Source: an uncultured Clostridia bacterium
GTDB lineage: Bacteria; Bacillota; Clostridia; Oscillospirales; CAG-272
Assembly (NCBI GenBank): GCA_945485605.1
Contig: CALYSG010000047.1
Span: 1-11,687 of the forward strand
Reading direction: 5' to 3'
DNA length: 11,687 bases
In this document: positions 1 through 6,337 of the stretch, in pieces
Layout of the letters: each line of letters begins with the position of its first letter
How positions within the stretch are numbered: the stretch's first letter is position 1
Made by a program: the position numbers and the translations under genes
The notes under the pieces: model-generated
The model's input: the letters and a program-made list of their open reading frames with translations, nothing else
Database searches by the model: none
Told to the model about the DNA's origin: nothing

Positions 1-1
1 A

Positions 2-7
2 TATAAA
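2..7 (+). promoter_or_regulatory. possible -10 element for the first gene
   Basis: TATAAA lies about 35 bases upstream of the GTG start at 43, a reasonable place for a -10 box with a short leader. The matching -35 region would lie before the window, so this cannot be confirmed. The rest of positions 1-42 shows only a weak AGG ribosome binding site at 33-35. Confidence 0.25.
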
Positions 8-42
8 AGTACTTTAATGTCAACAAGAAAGCAGGTGTGTGC

Positions 43-663
43 GTGAAAAACGAAAACAGCTTTTTCGTACGCTATTCATATACGGTGATGAAGCTCTTCC
101 TCAATCAGTTTGCGATAGGGCTTTTCGGCGCGGTCATAACCCTTGCACTATCGAAGATAGGCGGAAATGATGAATCTCTTTCCGATACCGTTATGGTGAT
201 CGCAAGCATTCTTTCGACGATTTTTTATCTTTTCCTTACCTATACGACCATATGGCCGGTCGGAGGAAAGGACAGGATCTCATCCGATGTAGGCAAGCTG
301 AAGGCTATGCCTCTCCGCGGAGTCCTTATCTCTCTTATCGCGAATATCCCGAGTTTTGTAATCGCTACGGTCTATGCGATAGGCAACTTTGTATCGCCGG
401 GAGGTATGGCACAGTCGGTTATGCGGGTGGCGACGCTTTTCCTGAACGGAATGTATTACGGACTCCTCGCCGGTGCGCCGGTCGGCTCGGTTCCGGGGGC
501 GAGACTGCTCAATTACTGGTGGATGTATTTTGTGATAATACTGCCCGCGATAATCGTTACGGGCGTTGGGTATTACCTCGGGACGAGAAATTTCCATCTG
601 ACGAAGATGCTCGAGCATCAGTACCCCGAATCCGACAGGGATGTAAAAAACAAAAAAGATTGA
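43..663 (+). CDS. multi-pass membrane protein of unknown function
   Basis: An unrecognised integral membrane protein of about 206 residues. I placed the start at the GTG at 43 because AGG at 33-35 is correctly spaced for it; a GTG at 37 in the same frame would add only two residues and has no usable ribosome binding site. Counting from 43, hydrophobic segments lie at about residues 16-38, 48-70, 87-116, 127-145 and 156-182, giving roughly five membrane spans. The ends are hydrophilic and the C-terminal tail is rich in Lys and Asp. No catalytic motif, signal-peptidase site or transporter signature is visible. It stands alone on its strand, converging on glmS, and is followed by terminator-like hairpins. 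The reading frame is real by its hydrophobic pattern and codon use, which match neighbouring genes. I cannot name a function; a small permease component or stress-response membrane protein are both possible. Confidence 0.75.
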   Translation: MKNENSFFVRYSYTVMKLFLNQFAIGLFGAVITLALSKIGGNDESLSDTVMVIASILSTIFYLFLTYTTIWPVGGKDRISSDVGKLKAMPLRGVLISLIANIPSFVIATVYAIGNFVSPGGMAQSVMRVATLFLNGMYYGLLAGAPVGSVPGARLLNYWWMYFVIILPAIIVTGVGYYLGTRNFHLTKMLEHQYPESDRDVKNKKD

Positions 664-670
664 AATAACA

Positions 671-701
671 AAAAAAGGCTTCCTGCAGATTTGAAGAAGC
701 C
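671..701 (-). terminator. intrinsic terminator for the glmS operon
   Basis: GGCTTC (677-682) pairs with GAAGCC (696-701), and the stem can extend by one pair past a mismatch. Read on the minus strand the hairpin is followed by six T residues (671-676 are A on the plus strand), the standard intrinsic terminator form. It lies about 140 bases beyond the glmS stop and only a few bases from the end of the opposing gene. On the plus strand it is followed only by GGATTTTCA and would be weak. Confidence 0.65.
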
Positions 702-779
702 GGATTTTCAAAGCCGATGAGTCAGTATCGGATCACATTGCCCGTGAGAGATGAGCTATGAATTCACGCTTTTTATTCT

Positions 780-845
780 GAATAAACCAAACATTTTTTC
801 GGCGGCACCCGGTCGGGTGCCGCCTGATTTTTGCTTGGTTTATTC
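780..845. repeat. nested inverted repeat spanning the glmS stop codon
   Basis: An outer 11-bp perfect inverted repeat (GAATAAACCAA at 780-790, TTGGTTTATTC at 835-845) encloses an inner 10-bp perfect GC-rich hairpin (801-810 with 815-824, four-base loop). The arms are separated by T-rich ten-base stretches on each side that do not pair (791-800 and 825-834). The right outer arm contains the glmS stop codon (840-842). The inner hairpin works as a plus-strand terminator; the outer arms are not needed for that. Confidence 0.7.
801..831 (+). terminator. intrinsic terminator, plus strand
   Basis: A perfect 10-bp GC-rich stem (GGCGGCACCC at 801-810, GGGTGCCGCC at 815-824) with a GGTC loop is followed on the plus strand by TGATTTTTG. 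It would end transcription of the membrane protein gene, about 140 bases past its stop codon. On the minus strand the hairpin is followed by A residues rather than T residues, so it should not be an efficient terminator for glmS. Confidence 0.65.
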
Positions 846-2687
846 TACCGTTACGGATTTAGCAAGGTTTCTCGGCTTATCGACGTCAAGCCCGCGGTCT
901 GCCGCCGCGTGATAAGCGAAGAGCTGGAGCGCCGTGACGGCGGGGAAGAGGGTCAGAAGTCTTGCAAGATACGGGCAGTCTTCACAGCCTATCTCGGGTA
1001 CCGTTATCGTTTTATCGCAGGGGATCGGTGCACCGAGGCTTTCCTTCACCCCGTCGGTCGTCAGCACGAGCAGGTGCGCACCGCGTGACTTTACCTCACG
1101 TACACCCGAAAGAGTCTTACCGGCAAGGCTTCGGTCGGTCATCACGGCAACGACCGGAACTCGGTCGGTAACGAGCGAGATAGTGCCGTGCTTGAGCTCT
1201 CCCGCGGCGTAAGCCTCGCTGTGGATATATGAGATCTCCTTGAGCTTCAGCGAGCCCTCGGCGCAGAGGTCGCAGTCAATTCCTCTTCCGATATAGAAAA
1301 GATGTTCGGTATCGGTGAATTCATTGGCAAGGACTTTAATTTTTTCGCTCATTCCGATCACTTTTCCGACCGCCTCGGGGACTGAGGTAAGAAGTGTTTC
1401 GGTAAGTCCGCGAGCCTCCTTTTCGGTCATTCTGCCGTTCTTTAGGGCGAGGTCGATCGCCATAAGCGCGAGACAGGCGCACTGGACCGAGTATGCCTTC
1501 GTGCTTGCAACGGCGATCTCGGGACCTGCGAGCGTGTATAGGACTCTGTCGGCTTCACGAGCGACAGATGAGCCTATTACGTTGACTATGGCAAGAGTCG
1601 GAACGCCCGCGGCTTTCGCATGGCGCAGAGCGGCAAGGGTGTCGGCTGTTTCTCCCGATTGCGAAAGGAGCAATACAAGCTCGTTTCCGTGAAGTATCGG
1701 GTCGCGGTATCGGAATTCGGAGGCTATGCAGACCTCGGTCGGCACTCTCGCGAACATCTCGATAAGCGTCTTACCGATAAGACCCGCGTGCATTGCCGTG
1801 CCGCATGCGACTATATGGATCCTCTCGGGGATCCTGTCTATTATATCCTTGAAGTCGGGAAGGGAGTCGACGAGCCGTGCCCCGACCGTTTTGCGCAGAG
1901 CCTCGGGTTCTTCGCAGATCTCCTTGAGCATAAAGTGAGGATATCCCGATTTCTGAGCCTCACTTACGCTCCAGTCTACCGTTTCCTCGGGCAGAGATAG
2001 CTTTTTTCCGTCGCGCCCGAAGAATTCGGTGCTTTTTTCGTCTATGACGGCTACAGTGTCCTCCGGAAGTCTGAAATATTTCTTTGTGTATGGGAGGATC
2101 GCGGGAATGTCAGAGGCAATGAGGCTCCCGTGATTGCATCTCGCAACGATCAGTGGGCTGTCTCGCCTTACTGCATATATTTTACCGGGAACGTCCCGAA
2201 ATATGACTCCGAAGGCAAAGGATCCGCGGAGAAATCCGGTTGCCGAAAAAACGGACTTGACCGGATCACACGTGATTTTGTAGAAATGATCGACGAGCTT
2301 TGCTGCCGCCTCGGTGTCGGTTTCGGATACGAAGGTGTAGCCGAAGCCTTTCAGCATCGCTTCGACCTCAGCGTAGTTCTCGATTATGCCGTTATGGACG
2401 AGTGACAGGTTTTCCGTAGAGTGCGGGTGTGCATTCAGATCGGACGGTGCGCCGTGCGTCGCCCAGCGAGTGTGCCCTATTCCGCAGAACGATGGCTCCG
2501 GAGGCGATATCTTGAGCTTTTCTTCCAACAGGTCGATCCTGCCTTTTGCCTTTACGGTTGTGATGCCGTTGCCGCCGCATAGCGCGATACCGGCAGAGTC
2601 GTATCCGCGGTATTCAAGGGCTCGAAGCCCTTTAAGAAGAACGGGAAGCGCTTGGTCTTCACCGGTATAGCCTATTATTCCGCACAT
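840..2687 (-). CDS. glmS: glutamine--fructose-6-phosphate aminotransferase (isomerizing)
   Basis: Makes glucosamine-6-phosphate from fructose-6-phosphate and glutamine in the cytoplasm, the first committed step of amino-sugar synthesis for peptidoglycan. The 615-residue product is of normal family length. The start is fixed by chemistry: the N-terminal MCGIIGY places the catalytic cysteine at residue 2, exposed after Met removal, and GGAGGA at 2695-2700 sits seven bases upstream. An upstream in-frame start at 2732 would bury that cysteine. The glutaminase domain (about 1-240) shows RWATHG (74-79), HNGIIENY (98-105) and a TDTE motif near 123-126. Two SIS domains follow (about 285-415 and 455-595), with ACGTAMHA, SQSGETADT (342-350), ASTKAYS (394-400) and a region ending in AGELKHG (495-501). 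The C-terminus ends in the usual DKPRNLAKSVTVE. It is last in the operon, 16 bases after glmM. The gap is too short for a glmS ribozyme. Confidence 0.98.
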   Translation of the reverse strand: MCGIIGYTGEDQALPVLLKGLRALEYRGYDSAGIALCGGNGITTVKAKGRIDLLEEKLKISPPEPSFCGIGHTRWATHGAPSDLNAHPHSTENLSLVHNGIIENYAEVEAMLKGFGYTFVSETDTEAAAKLVDHFYKITCDPVKSVFSATGFLRGSFAFGVIFRDVPGKIYAVRRDSPLIVARCNHGSLIASDIPAILPYTKKYFRLPEDTVAVIDEKSTEFFGRDGKKLSLPEETVDWSVSEAQKSGYPHFMLKEICEEPEALRKTVGARLVDSLPDFKDIIDRIPERIHIVACGTAMHAGLIGKTLIEMFARVPTEVCIASEFRYRDPILHGNELVLLLSQSGETADTLAALRHAKAAGVPTLAIVNVIGSSVAREADRVLYTLAGPEIAVASTKAYSVQCACLALMAIDLALKNGRMTEKEARGLTETLLTSVPEAVGKVIGMSEKIKVLANEFTDTEHLFYIGRGIDCDLCAEGSLKLKEISYIHSEAYAAGELKHGTISLVTDRVPVVAVMTDRSLAGKTLSGVREVKSRGAHLLVLTTDGVKESLGAPIPCDKTITVPEIGCEDCPYLARLLTLFPAVTALQLFAYHAAADRGLDVDKPRNLAKSVTVE

Positions 2688-2703
2688 TGAATTTTCCTCC
2701 GTG

Positions 2704-4050
2704 TCATAGGGTTTTAAATATAAGCTCCGCAAGGCGTGATGTGATCTCTTCCGCCTGTCTTCGGCTCCGACATTCGGCGGTGACTCTTATGAACGGCTCT
2801 GTGCCCGAAGGTCTGACTATAAGCCTACCGTCATCGCCGAGCCTTTCTTTTTCGTATGCGATCGCACCTATTATCCTCTCGTCGGTGTAAAAACGCAGCT
2901 TGCCTTCGGGCGTTACCGGTATGTTTACCGTTACCTGAGGAAAAGGTATCATTACCGAAGCAAGCTCCGAGAGGGGCTTTCCGCTTCGCTTTATCAATGA
3001 AACAAGCTGTACCGCCGTGAGCTGACCGTCTCCCGTCATGGAAAAGTCGCGAAAAATTATATGCCCCGATGGCTCCCCGCCAAATGAGCAGTTACCGAGA
3101 AGCATTTCCTCAAGCACGAATCGGTCGCCTACCTTTGTCGCCGTGAAGCCGATCCCGTGTGCCTCGCAGAATTTTCTGAAGCCGAGATTCGTCATCACAG
3201 TTCCGACTACTCTGTTTCCCCGAAGCCTTCCGTGTTCGGCGAGGTCAAGTGAACATATGGCCATTATCGCGTCACCGTCGACTTCTTTTCCGTTTTCATC
3301 GACGAATATGCACCTGTCGGCGTCGCCGTCGAATGCCGCTCCGCAGTCAAGTCTGTTTTCCTTTACGAAAGCTCCGAGAGCCTCTATGTGAGTTGAGCCG
3401 CAGCTCTTATTGATGTTTTGCCCGTCCGGTGAAGCGTTTATTATGCTGACGGAGGCACCGAGACTCGTGAAGATCTCACCCGCCGTTGCCGATGCCGCAC
3501 CGTTTGCGCAGTCAAGTGCTATTTTTATACCTTCAAAAGAACACTTAACAGTATTTATAATATGCTTTATATAGTCTATTGAAGGCTTATCGGCTGTTCC
3601 GATTCTTCCGACATTGTTCCCGATCGGACAGTAAAGCCCGTCTTTTCCGTCAAGAACGGTAGATTCTATTTTATCTTCAAGCATATCGGGCAATTTTCTG
3701 CCGTCGGCGCCGAATATCTTTATCCCGTTGTATTCAAAGGGATTGTGAGATGCCGATACGACGATGCCCGCGACCGCTTTGTATTTACCTACGAGAAAGG
3801 ATATCGCCGGAGTCGGAAGCACGCCGAGATCCATGACATCGGCGCCGGATGAGCAAAGCCCCGCTGAGATCGCCGCCGAAAGCATACCGGTCGAGGCTCT
3901 CGTATCGCCCCCGACCAAGATCAGAGGCCTTTGCGTGTTTCCTTCGTTAAGGAGTGCGGCGGCTGCCCTGCCTATCCCGTATGCTATCGGGCAACTTAGC
4001 TCGCGATTGGCTATTCCCCTGACACCGTCGGTTCCGAAAAGTCGTCCCAT
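2704..4050 (-). CDS. glmM: phosphoglucosamine mutase
   Basis: Converts glucosamine-6-phosphate to glucosamine-1-phosphate, the step directly after GlmS. The 448-residue product matches the family length. It opens with MGRLFGTDGVRG, typical of GlmM. The active-site loop SASHNP (99-104) supplies the phosphorylated serine, Ser101. The metal-binding loop is DGDADR (241-246), the sugar-binding loop is GEPSGH (325-330), and the phosphate-binding loop is RPSGTEP (413-419). All four catalytic loops are intact, so the enzyme should be active. The ATG at 4050 follows the stop codon of the upstream acetyltransferase gene by a single base; AAAGGA at 4061-4066 lies inside that gene, which suggests translational coupling. 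glmS starts 16 bases downstream. As in other bacteria it should need prior phosphorylation or glucosamine-1,6-bisphosphate; nothing in the window supplies the kinase. Confidence 0.97.
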   Translation of the reverse strand: MGRLFGTDGVRGIANRELSCPIAYGIGRAAAALLNEGNTQRPLILVGGDTRASTGMLSAAISAGLCSSGADVMDLGVLPTPAISFLVGKYKAVAGIVVSASHNPFEYNGIKIFGADGRKLPDMLEDKIESTVLDGKDGLYCPIGNNVGRIGTADKPSIDYIKHIINTVKCSFEGIKIALDCANGAASATAGEIFTSLGASVSIINASPDGQNINKSCGSTHIEALGAFVKENRLDCGAAFDGDADRCIFVDENGKEVDGDAIMAICSLDLAEHGRLRGNRVVGTVMTNLGFRKFCEAHGIGFTATKVGDRFVLEEMLLGNCSFGGEPSGHIIFRDFSMTGDGQLTAVQLVSLIKRSGKPLSELASVMIPFPQVTVNIPVTPEGKLRFYTDERIIGAIAYEKERLGDDGRLIVRPSGTEPFIRVTAECRSRRQAEEITSRLAELIFKTL

Positions 4051-4051
4051 A

Positions 4052-4726
4052 TCAGCTTTTTCCTTTCGATTTTTTTACGTAAGCACCGGGATGTTTCAGG
4101 ATCACGGAAGGGGGGATAACGCCTCTTGCCATGCAGAGCGGATAAACCGTAGTGTCACGCCCGATGACGGTTCCCGGGTTCAGAACCGAATTGCAGCCTA
4201 TCTCGGCGCGGTCACCCACCATGGCTCCGAGCTTGCGCAGCCCGGTGGCAATCATTCCGCCGTCAAAGGATATCAGCACTTCGGTCTTGTCGGCTTTAAG
4301 GTTTGACAGGATAGCCCCTGCACCGAGGTGAGCGCGGTATCCGAGCACCGAATCGCCTATGTAATTGTAGTGAGGCGCCTGCACTCCGTCCGACAGGATG
4401 CAGTTTTTAAGCTCTGTCGAGTTTCCGACGACACAGCCGTCGCCGACGATAGCACCGCCGCGTATGAAGGCACCGTGCCGTATCTCGCTTCCGGCGCCTA
4501 TCACGCAAGGCGCCATGATGAGTGCACTTTTTGCGACCTTTGCCGAGCGGGAGATAAAAACGCCCTCTGCCGGAGAGTAATAATCCTCGCCGAGCCTTGC
4601 CCCGAGAGATAAAATGAAGCTTTTAAGCTGGGGAAGGCACTCCCACGGGTATCTGAAGGACGTGAGGATATCCGCCGCCAAGGTATGTCTGAGGTCGAAC
4701 AGCTCTTCGGTTTTCGGAAAATCCAT
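4052..4726 (-). CDS. left-handed beta-helix acetyltransferase, likely glucosamine-1-phosphate N-acetyltransferase (GlmU C-domain-like)
   Basis: A 224-residue protein with a short N-terminal helical region (about 1-50) and a hexapeptide-repeat beta-helix (about 55-205). The segment PHYNYIGDSVLG (118-129) followed by HLGAGAILSN (133-142) closely resembles the acetyltransferase half of GlmU, where the equivalent of His119 is the catalytic base. The uridyltransferase (Rossmann-like) half of GlmU is absent. Located directly upstream of glmM and glmS, it most likely makes N-acetylglucosamine-1-phosphate, the step after GlmM; this role is inferred from motif plus context. Databases often label such proteins as UDP-GlcNAc pyrophosphorylase, but no nucleotide-binding loop is visible, so that label would mislead. 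GGAG at 4736-4739 supports the ATG at 4726. The stop overlaps the glmM ribosome binding region with one base between the genes. A maltose- or serine-acetyltransferase-like role is a less likely alternative. Confidence 0.82.
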   Translation of the reverse strand: MDFPKTEELFDLRHTLAADILTSFRYPWECLPQLKSFILSLGARLGEDYYSPAEGVFISRSAKVAKSALIMAPCVIGAGSEIRHGAFIRGGAIVGDGCVVGNSTELKNCILSDGVQAPHYNYIGDSVLGYRAHLGAGAILSNLKADKTEVLISFDGGMIATGLRKLGAMVGDRAEIGCNSVLNPGTVIGRDTTVYPLCMARGVIPPSVILKHPGAYVKKSKGKS

Positions 4727-4746
4727 AGTTTACGCTCCGTTTTTTG

Positions 4747-5253
4747 TCAGCCTATCTTTATCGAATTAAGTGCTCCCGTGAGGAGGATCGCGTGCATCTC
4801 TTCATCCTCGGCAATGCGTATAAGAAGGGCGGACAGTGCCTTGTCACACGAATGTGCCGCCGCTTCACGGTAGCTTTTCGCCGCGGCGGTCTCGTCGGCG
4901 ATGTCGGCTTTCAGAGCGCGCCTTGCCGCGTAAGGCGCCATGCTCGCCGTGTCGGAGGATATGTCGATGAGCGAAGTCCTCACTCTCGAATTGACCGTGG
5001 GATTCGCACCGAGCGACATTATTGCCTCCGACAGCAGTTTGTAATGCTTCATTTCGGTTATCGATATCCCTTCAAGAAGGGTAGCGAGCTTCGGATATAC
5101 CTCGCCGAAGATTATGCTCTGGTAGATATATTCCGATATAGCTTCAAGCTCGCCGTCTCGTAAGGCGAAGAGAGATCTTGCCGATCTCGGATCCTTTTCT
5201 ATAGCGTCGGTAGGGGGATAGGGTTTCTGCGCGGCGTAATTACCGTTATTCAT
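4747..5253 (-). CDS. ferritin-like (rubrerythrin-type) diiron domain protein
   Basis: A 168-residue, mostly helical protein. Two ExxH motifs, E67xxH70 in helix B and E151xxH154 in helix D, together with acidic residues in helix A (E35/E41) and helix C (E121), give the pattern of a ferritin-like four-helix diiron site. No rubredoxin-like CxxC zinc or iron ribbon is present, so it is not a full rubrerythrin. Family roles include peroxide detoxification, iron storage and spore-coat manganese-catalase-like proteins; which applies here cannot be read from sequence. It is the first gene of the amino-sugar operon, 20 bases before the acetyltransferase, an unusual partnership. The ATG at 5253 is preceded by AAAGGA at 5265-5270, rather distant at 11 bases. 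The first 25 residues are polar and proline-rich, with no signal peptide, so it is cytoplasmic. Confidence 0.78.
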   Translation of the reverse strand: MNNGNYAAQKPYPPTDAIEKDPRSARSLFALRDGELEAISEYIYQSIIFGEVYPKLATLLEGISITEMKHYKLLSEAIMSLGANPTVNSRVRTSLIDISSDTASMAPYAARRALKADIADETAAAKSYREAAAHSCDKALSALLIRIAEDEEMHAILLTGALNSIKIG

Positions 5254-5298
5254 AGTCGTTTTGTTCCTTTCATACTGACTTTTTGCTTTCCTCTATCA

Positions 5299-5327
5299 AG
5301 AATATGCGTGTAGCGGCGGATTGTTAA
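5299..5327 (-). promoter_or_regulatory. candidate promoter of the ferritin-like/glm operon
   Basis: Read on the minus strand, TTAACA (5327-5322) and TATTCT (5304-5299) are separated by 17 bases: a good -35 and a moderate -10 for the vegetative sigma factor. This would start transcription near 5292, giving a leader of about 40 bases. It is the best match between 5254 and 5340 but far from perfect. Its -35 lies seven bases from the -35 of the divergent promoter. Confidence 0.45.
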
Positions 5328-5334
5328 AAAAGCC

Positions 5335-5363
5335 TTGACAATCATTTGAATGTATGATATAAT
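5335..5363 (+). promoter_or_regulatory. perfect consensus promoter of the MoxR operon, extended -10
   Basis: TTGACA (5335-5340), a 17-base spacer and TATAAT (5358-5363) match the vegetative consensus at all twelve positions. TGA at 5355-5357 adds a TGn extended -10. Transcription should begin near 5370, leaving about 25 untranslated bases that hold GGAGG (5380-5384). Expression should be strong and constitutive unless a repressor acts here; no clear operator was seen. Confidence 0.9.
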
Positions 5364-5379
5364 CAATAAAACGAATAAC

Positions 5380-5384
5380 GGAGG
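5380..5384 (+). promoter_or_regulatory. ribosome binding site that sets the MoxR start
   Basis: GGAGG ends ten bases before the ATG at 5395. An in-frame ATG at 5350 lies inside the promoter, upstream of the expected transcription start, so it cannot be used from this promoter. Confidence 0.8.
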
Positions 5385-5394
5385 TCATTGCTTT

Positions 5395-6333
5395 ATGAAA
5401 GTTAACGAACTCGCTGCCGCGATAAGCGGAAATATAGAGAAGGTCATATTCGGAAAGGAGAAGCAGATAAAGCTCGTGCTGACGGCTTTTTTTGCCGGCG
5501 GGCATATTCTGCTTGACGATATCCCGGGAACCGGTAAAACGAGCCTTGCGCGCGCTCTCGCAAAGTCGGTCGGCGCCGACTCTAAGCGTATCCAGTTTAC
5601 CCCCGACCTGCTTCCCGCGGACATAACTGGCGTGAATTATTACGATCAGAAAAAAGGCGAATTCACCTTCCGCCGTGGCCCCGTTTTCACGAATATCCTT
5701 ATTGCCGACGAGATAAACCGAACGACACCTCGCACACAGTCTGCGCTTCTTGAATGTATGGGTGAATCTCAGGCAACGGTCGATGGGGTCACATACAGGC
5801 TCGAAACGCCCTTTTTCGTAATCGCTACGCAGAATCCGATAGAGTCGCAGGGAACTTTTCCGCTTCCGGAGGCGCAGACCGACAGATTTCTCATGAAGCT
5901 CTCGCTCGGTTATCCTTCGCGTGCGGCGGAGCTTTCGGTGCTTGAGGGATATATGACCGAGTCACCGCTTGACAGCCTGTTTTCCGTCTGCGGCAAGGAA
6001 GACATAATTGCGGCTTATCCCGAGGTCCGCGCAGTAAAGGTGAGCGAGCTTATAAAGGACTATATACTTCGCATCGCGGGGGAAACGAGAGAGAGCAACA
6101 GAATAAGGCTCGGAATGAGTCCGAGAGGCACCCTTGCGCTTATGCGTGCGTCTCAGGCATACGCCGCTATCGAGGGCAGGGACTATGTTATACCCGACGA
6201 CGTAAAGGCGGTCGCCGTTCCGGTCATTTCACACAGAATAATAACGAGGACGCAGAACACAAGGTCGCTGGCACAGACGAATGATGCCGTGGTCGAGCTT
6301 ATACTCGATACCGTTGCCGCACCGATAGACTGA
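5395..6333 (+). CDS. MoxR-family AAA+ ATPase
   Basis: A 312-residue cytoplasmic AAA+ ATPase of the MoxR branch, thought to act as a chaperone that remodels or activates partner proteins with von Willebrand A-like domains. The Walker A loop is PGTGKTS (44-50) with Lys48; Walker B is ILIADEINR (101-109) with Asp105 and Glu106. Sensor 1 is within ATQNPIESQGT (144-154, Asn147), a MoxR hallmark, followed by PEAQTDRF (158-165) with the presumed arginine finger Arg164. The C-terminal lid includes SPRGT and a DYVIPDDV segment. All ATPase residues are present, so it should be active. It is the first gene of an operon with a consensus promoter, four bases before the next gene and two genes ahead of a DUF58 protein, its usual partner. 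The physiological substrate is unknown; cell-envelope or stress functions are common for this family. Confidence 0.95.
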   Translation: MKVNELAAAISGNIEKVIFGKEKQIKLVLTAFFAGGHILLDDIPGTGKTSLARALAKSVGADSKRIQFTPDLLPADITGVNYYDQKKGEFTFRRGPVFTNILIADEINRTTPRTQSALLECMGESQATVDGVTYRLETPFFVIATQNPIESQGTFPLPEAQTDRFLMKLSLGYPSRAAELSVLEGYMTESPLDSLFSVCGKEDIIAAYPEVRAVKVSELIKDYILRIAGETRESNRIRLGMSPRGTLALMRASQAYAAIEGRDYVIPDDVKAVAVPVISHRIITRTQNTRSLAQTNDAVVELILDTVAAPID

Positions 6334-6337
6334 GCCA

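Noticed and set aside
1815..1835. Two GGATCC words close together that could form a small hairpin
   Set aside because: Inside glmS coding sequence; both encode expected residues and no T-tract follows.
3535..3590. AT-rich patch in glmM with TATAAT-like words on both strands
   Set aside because: It is within a conserved coding region, encodes a normal GlmM segment, and no good -35 and spacing combination stands out from chance.
3764..4306. A 180-codon plus-strand frame across the glmM start and the acetyltransferase end
   Set aside because: It is antisense to two well-supported genes and spans their junction with no domain content.
5296..5505. A 69-codon minus-strand frame crossing the divergent promoter region
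   Set aside because: It would overlap the perfect promoter and the MoxR start, and shows no ribosome binding site or recognisable protein.
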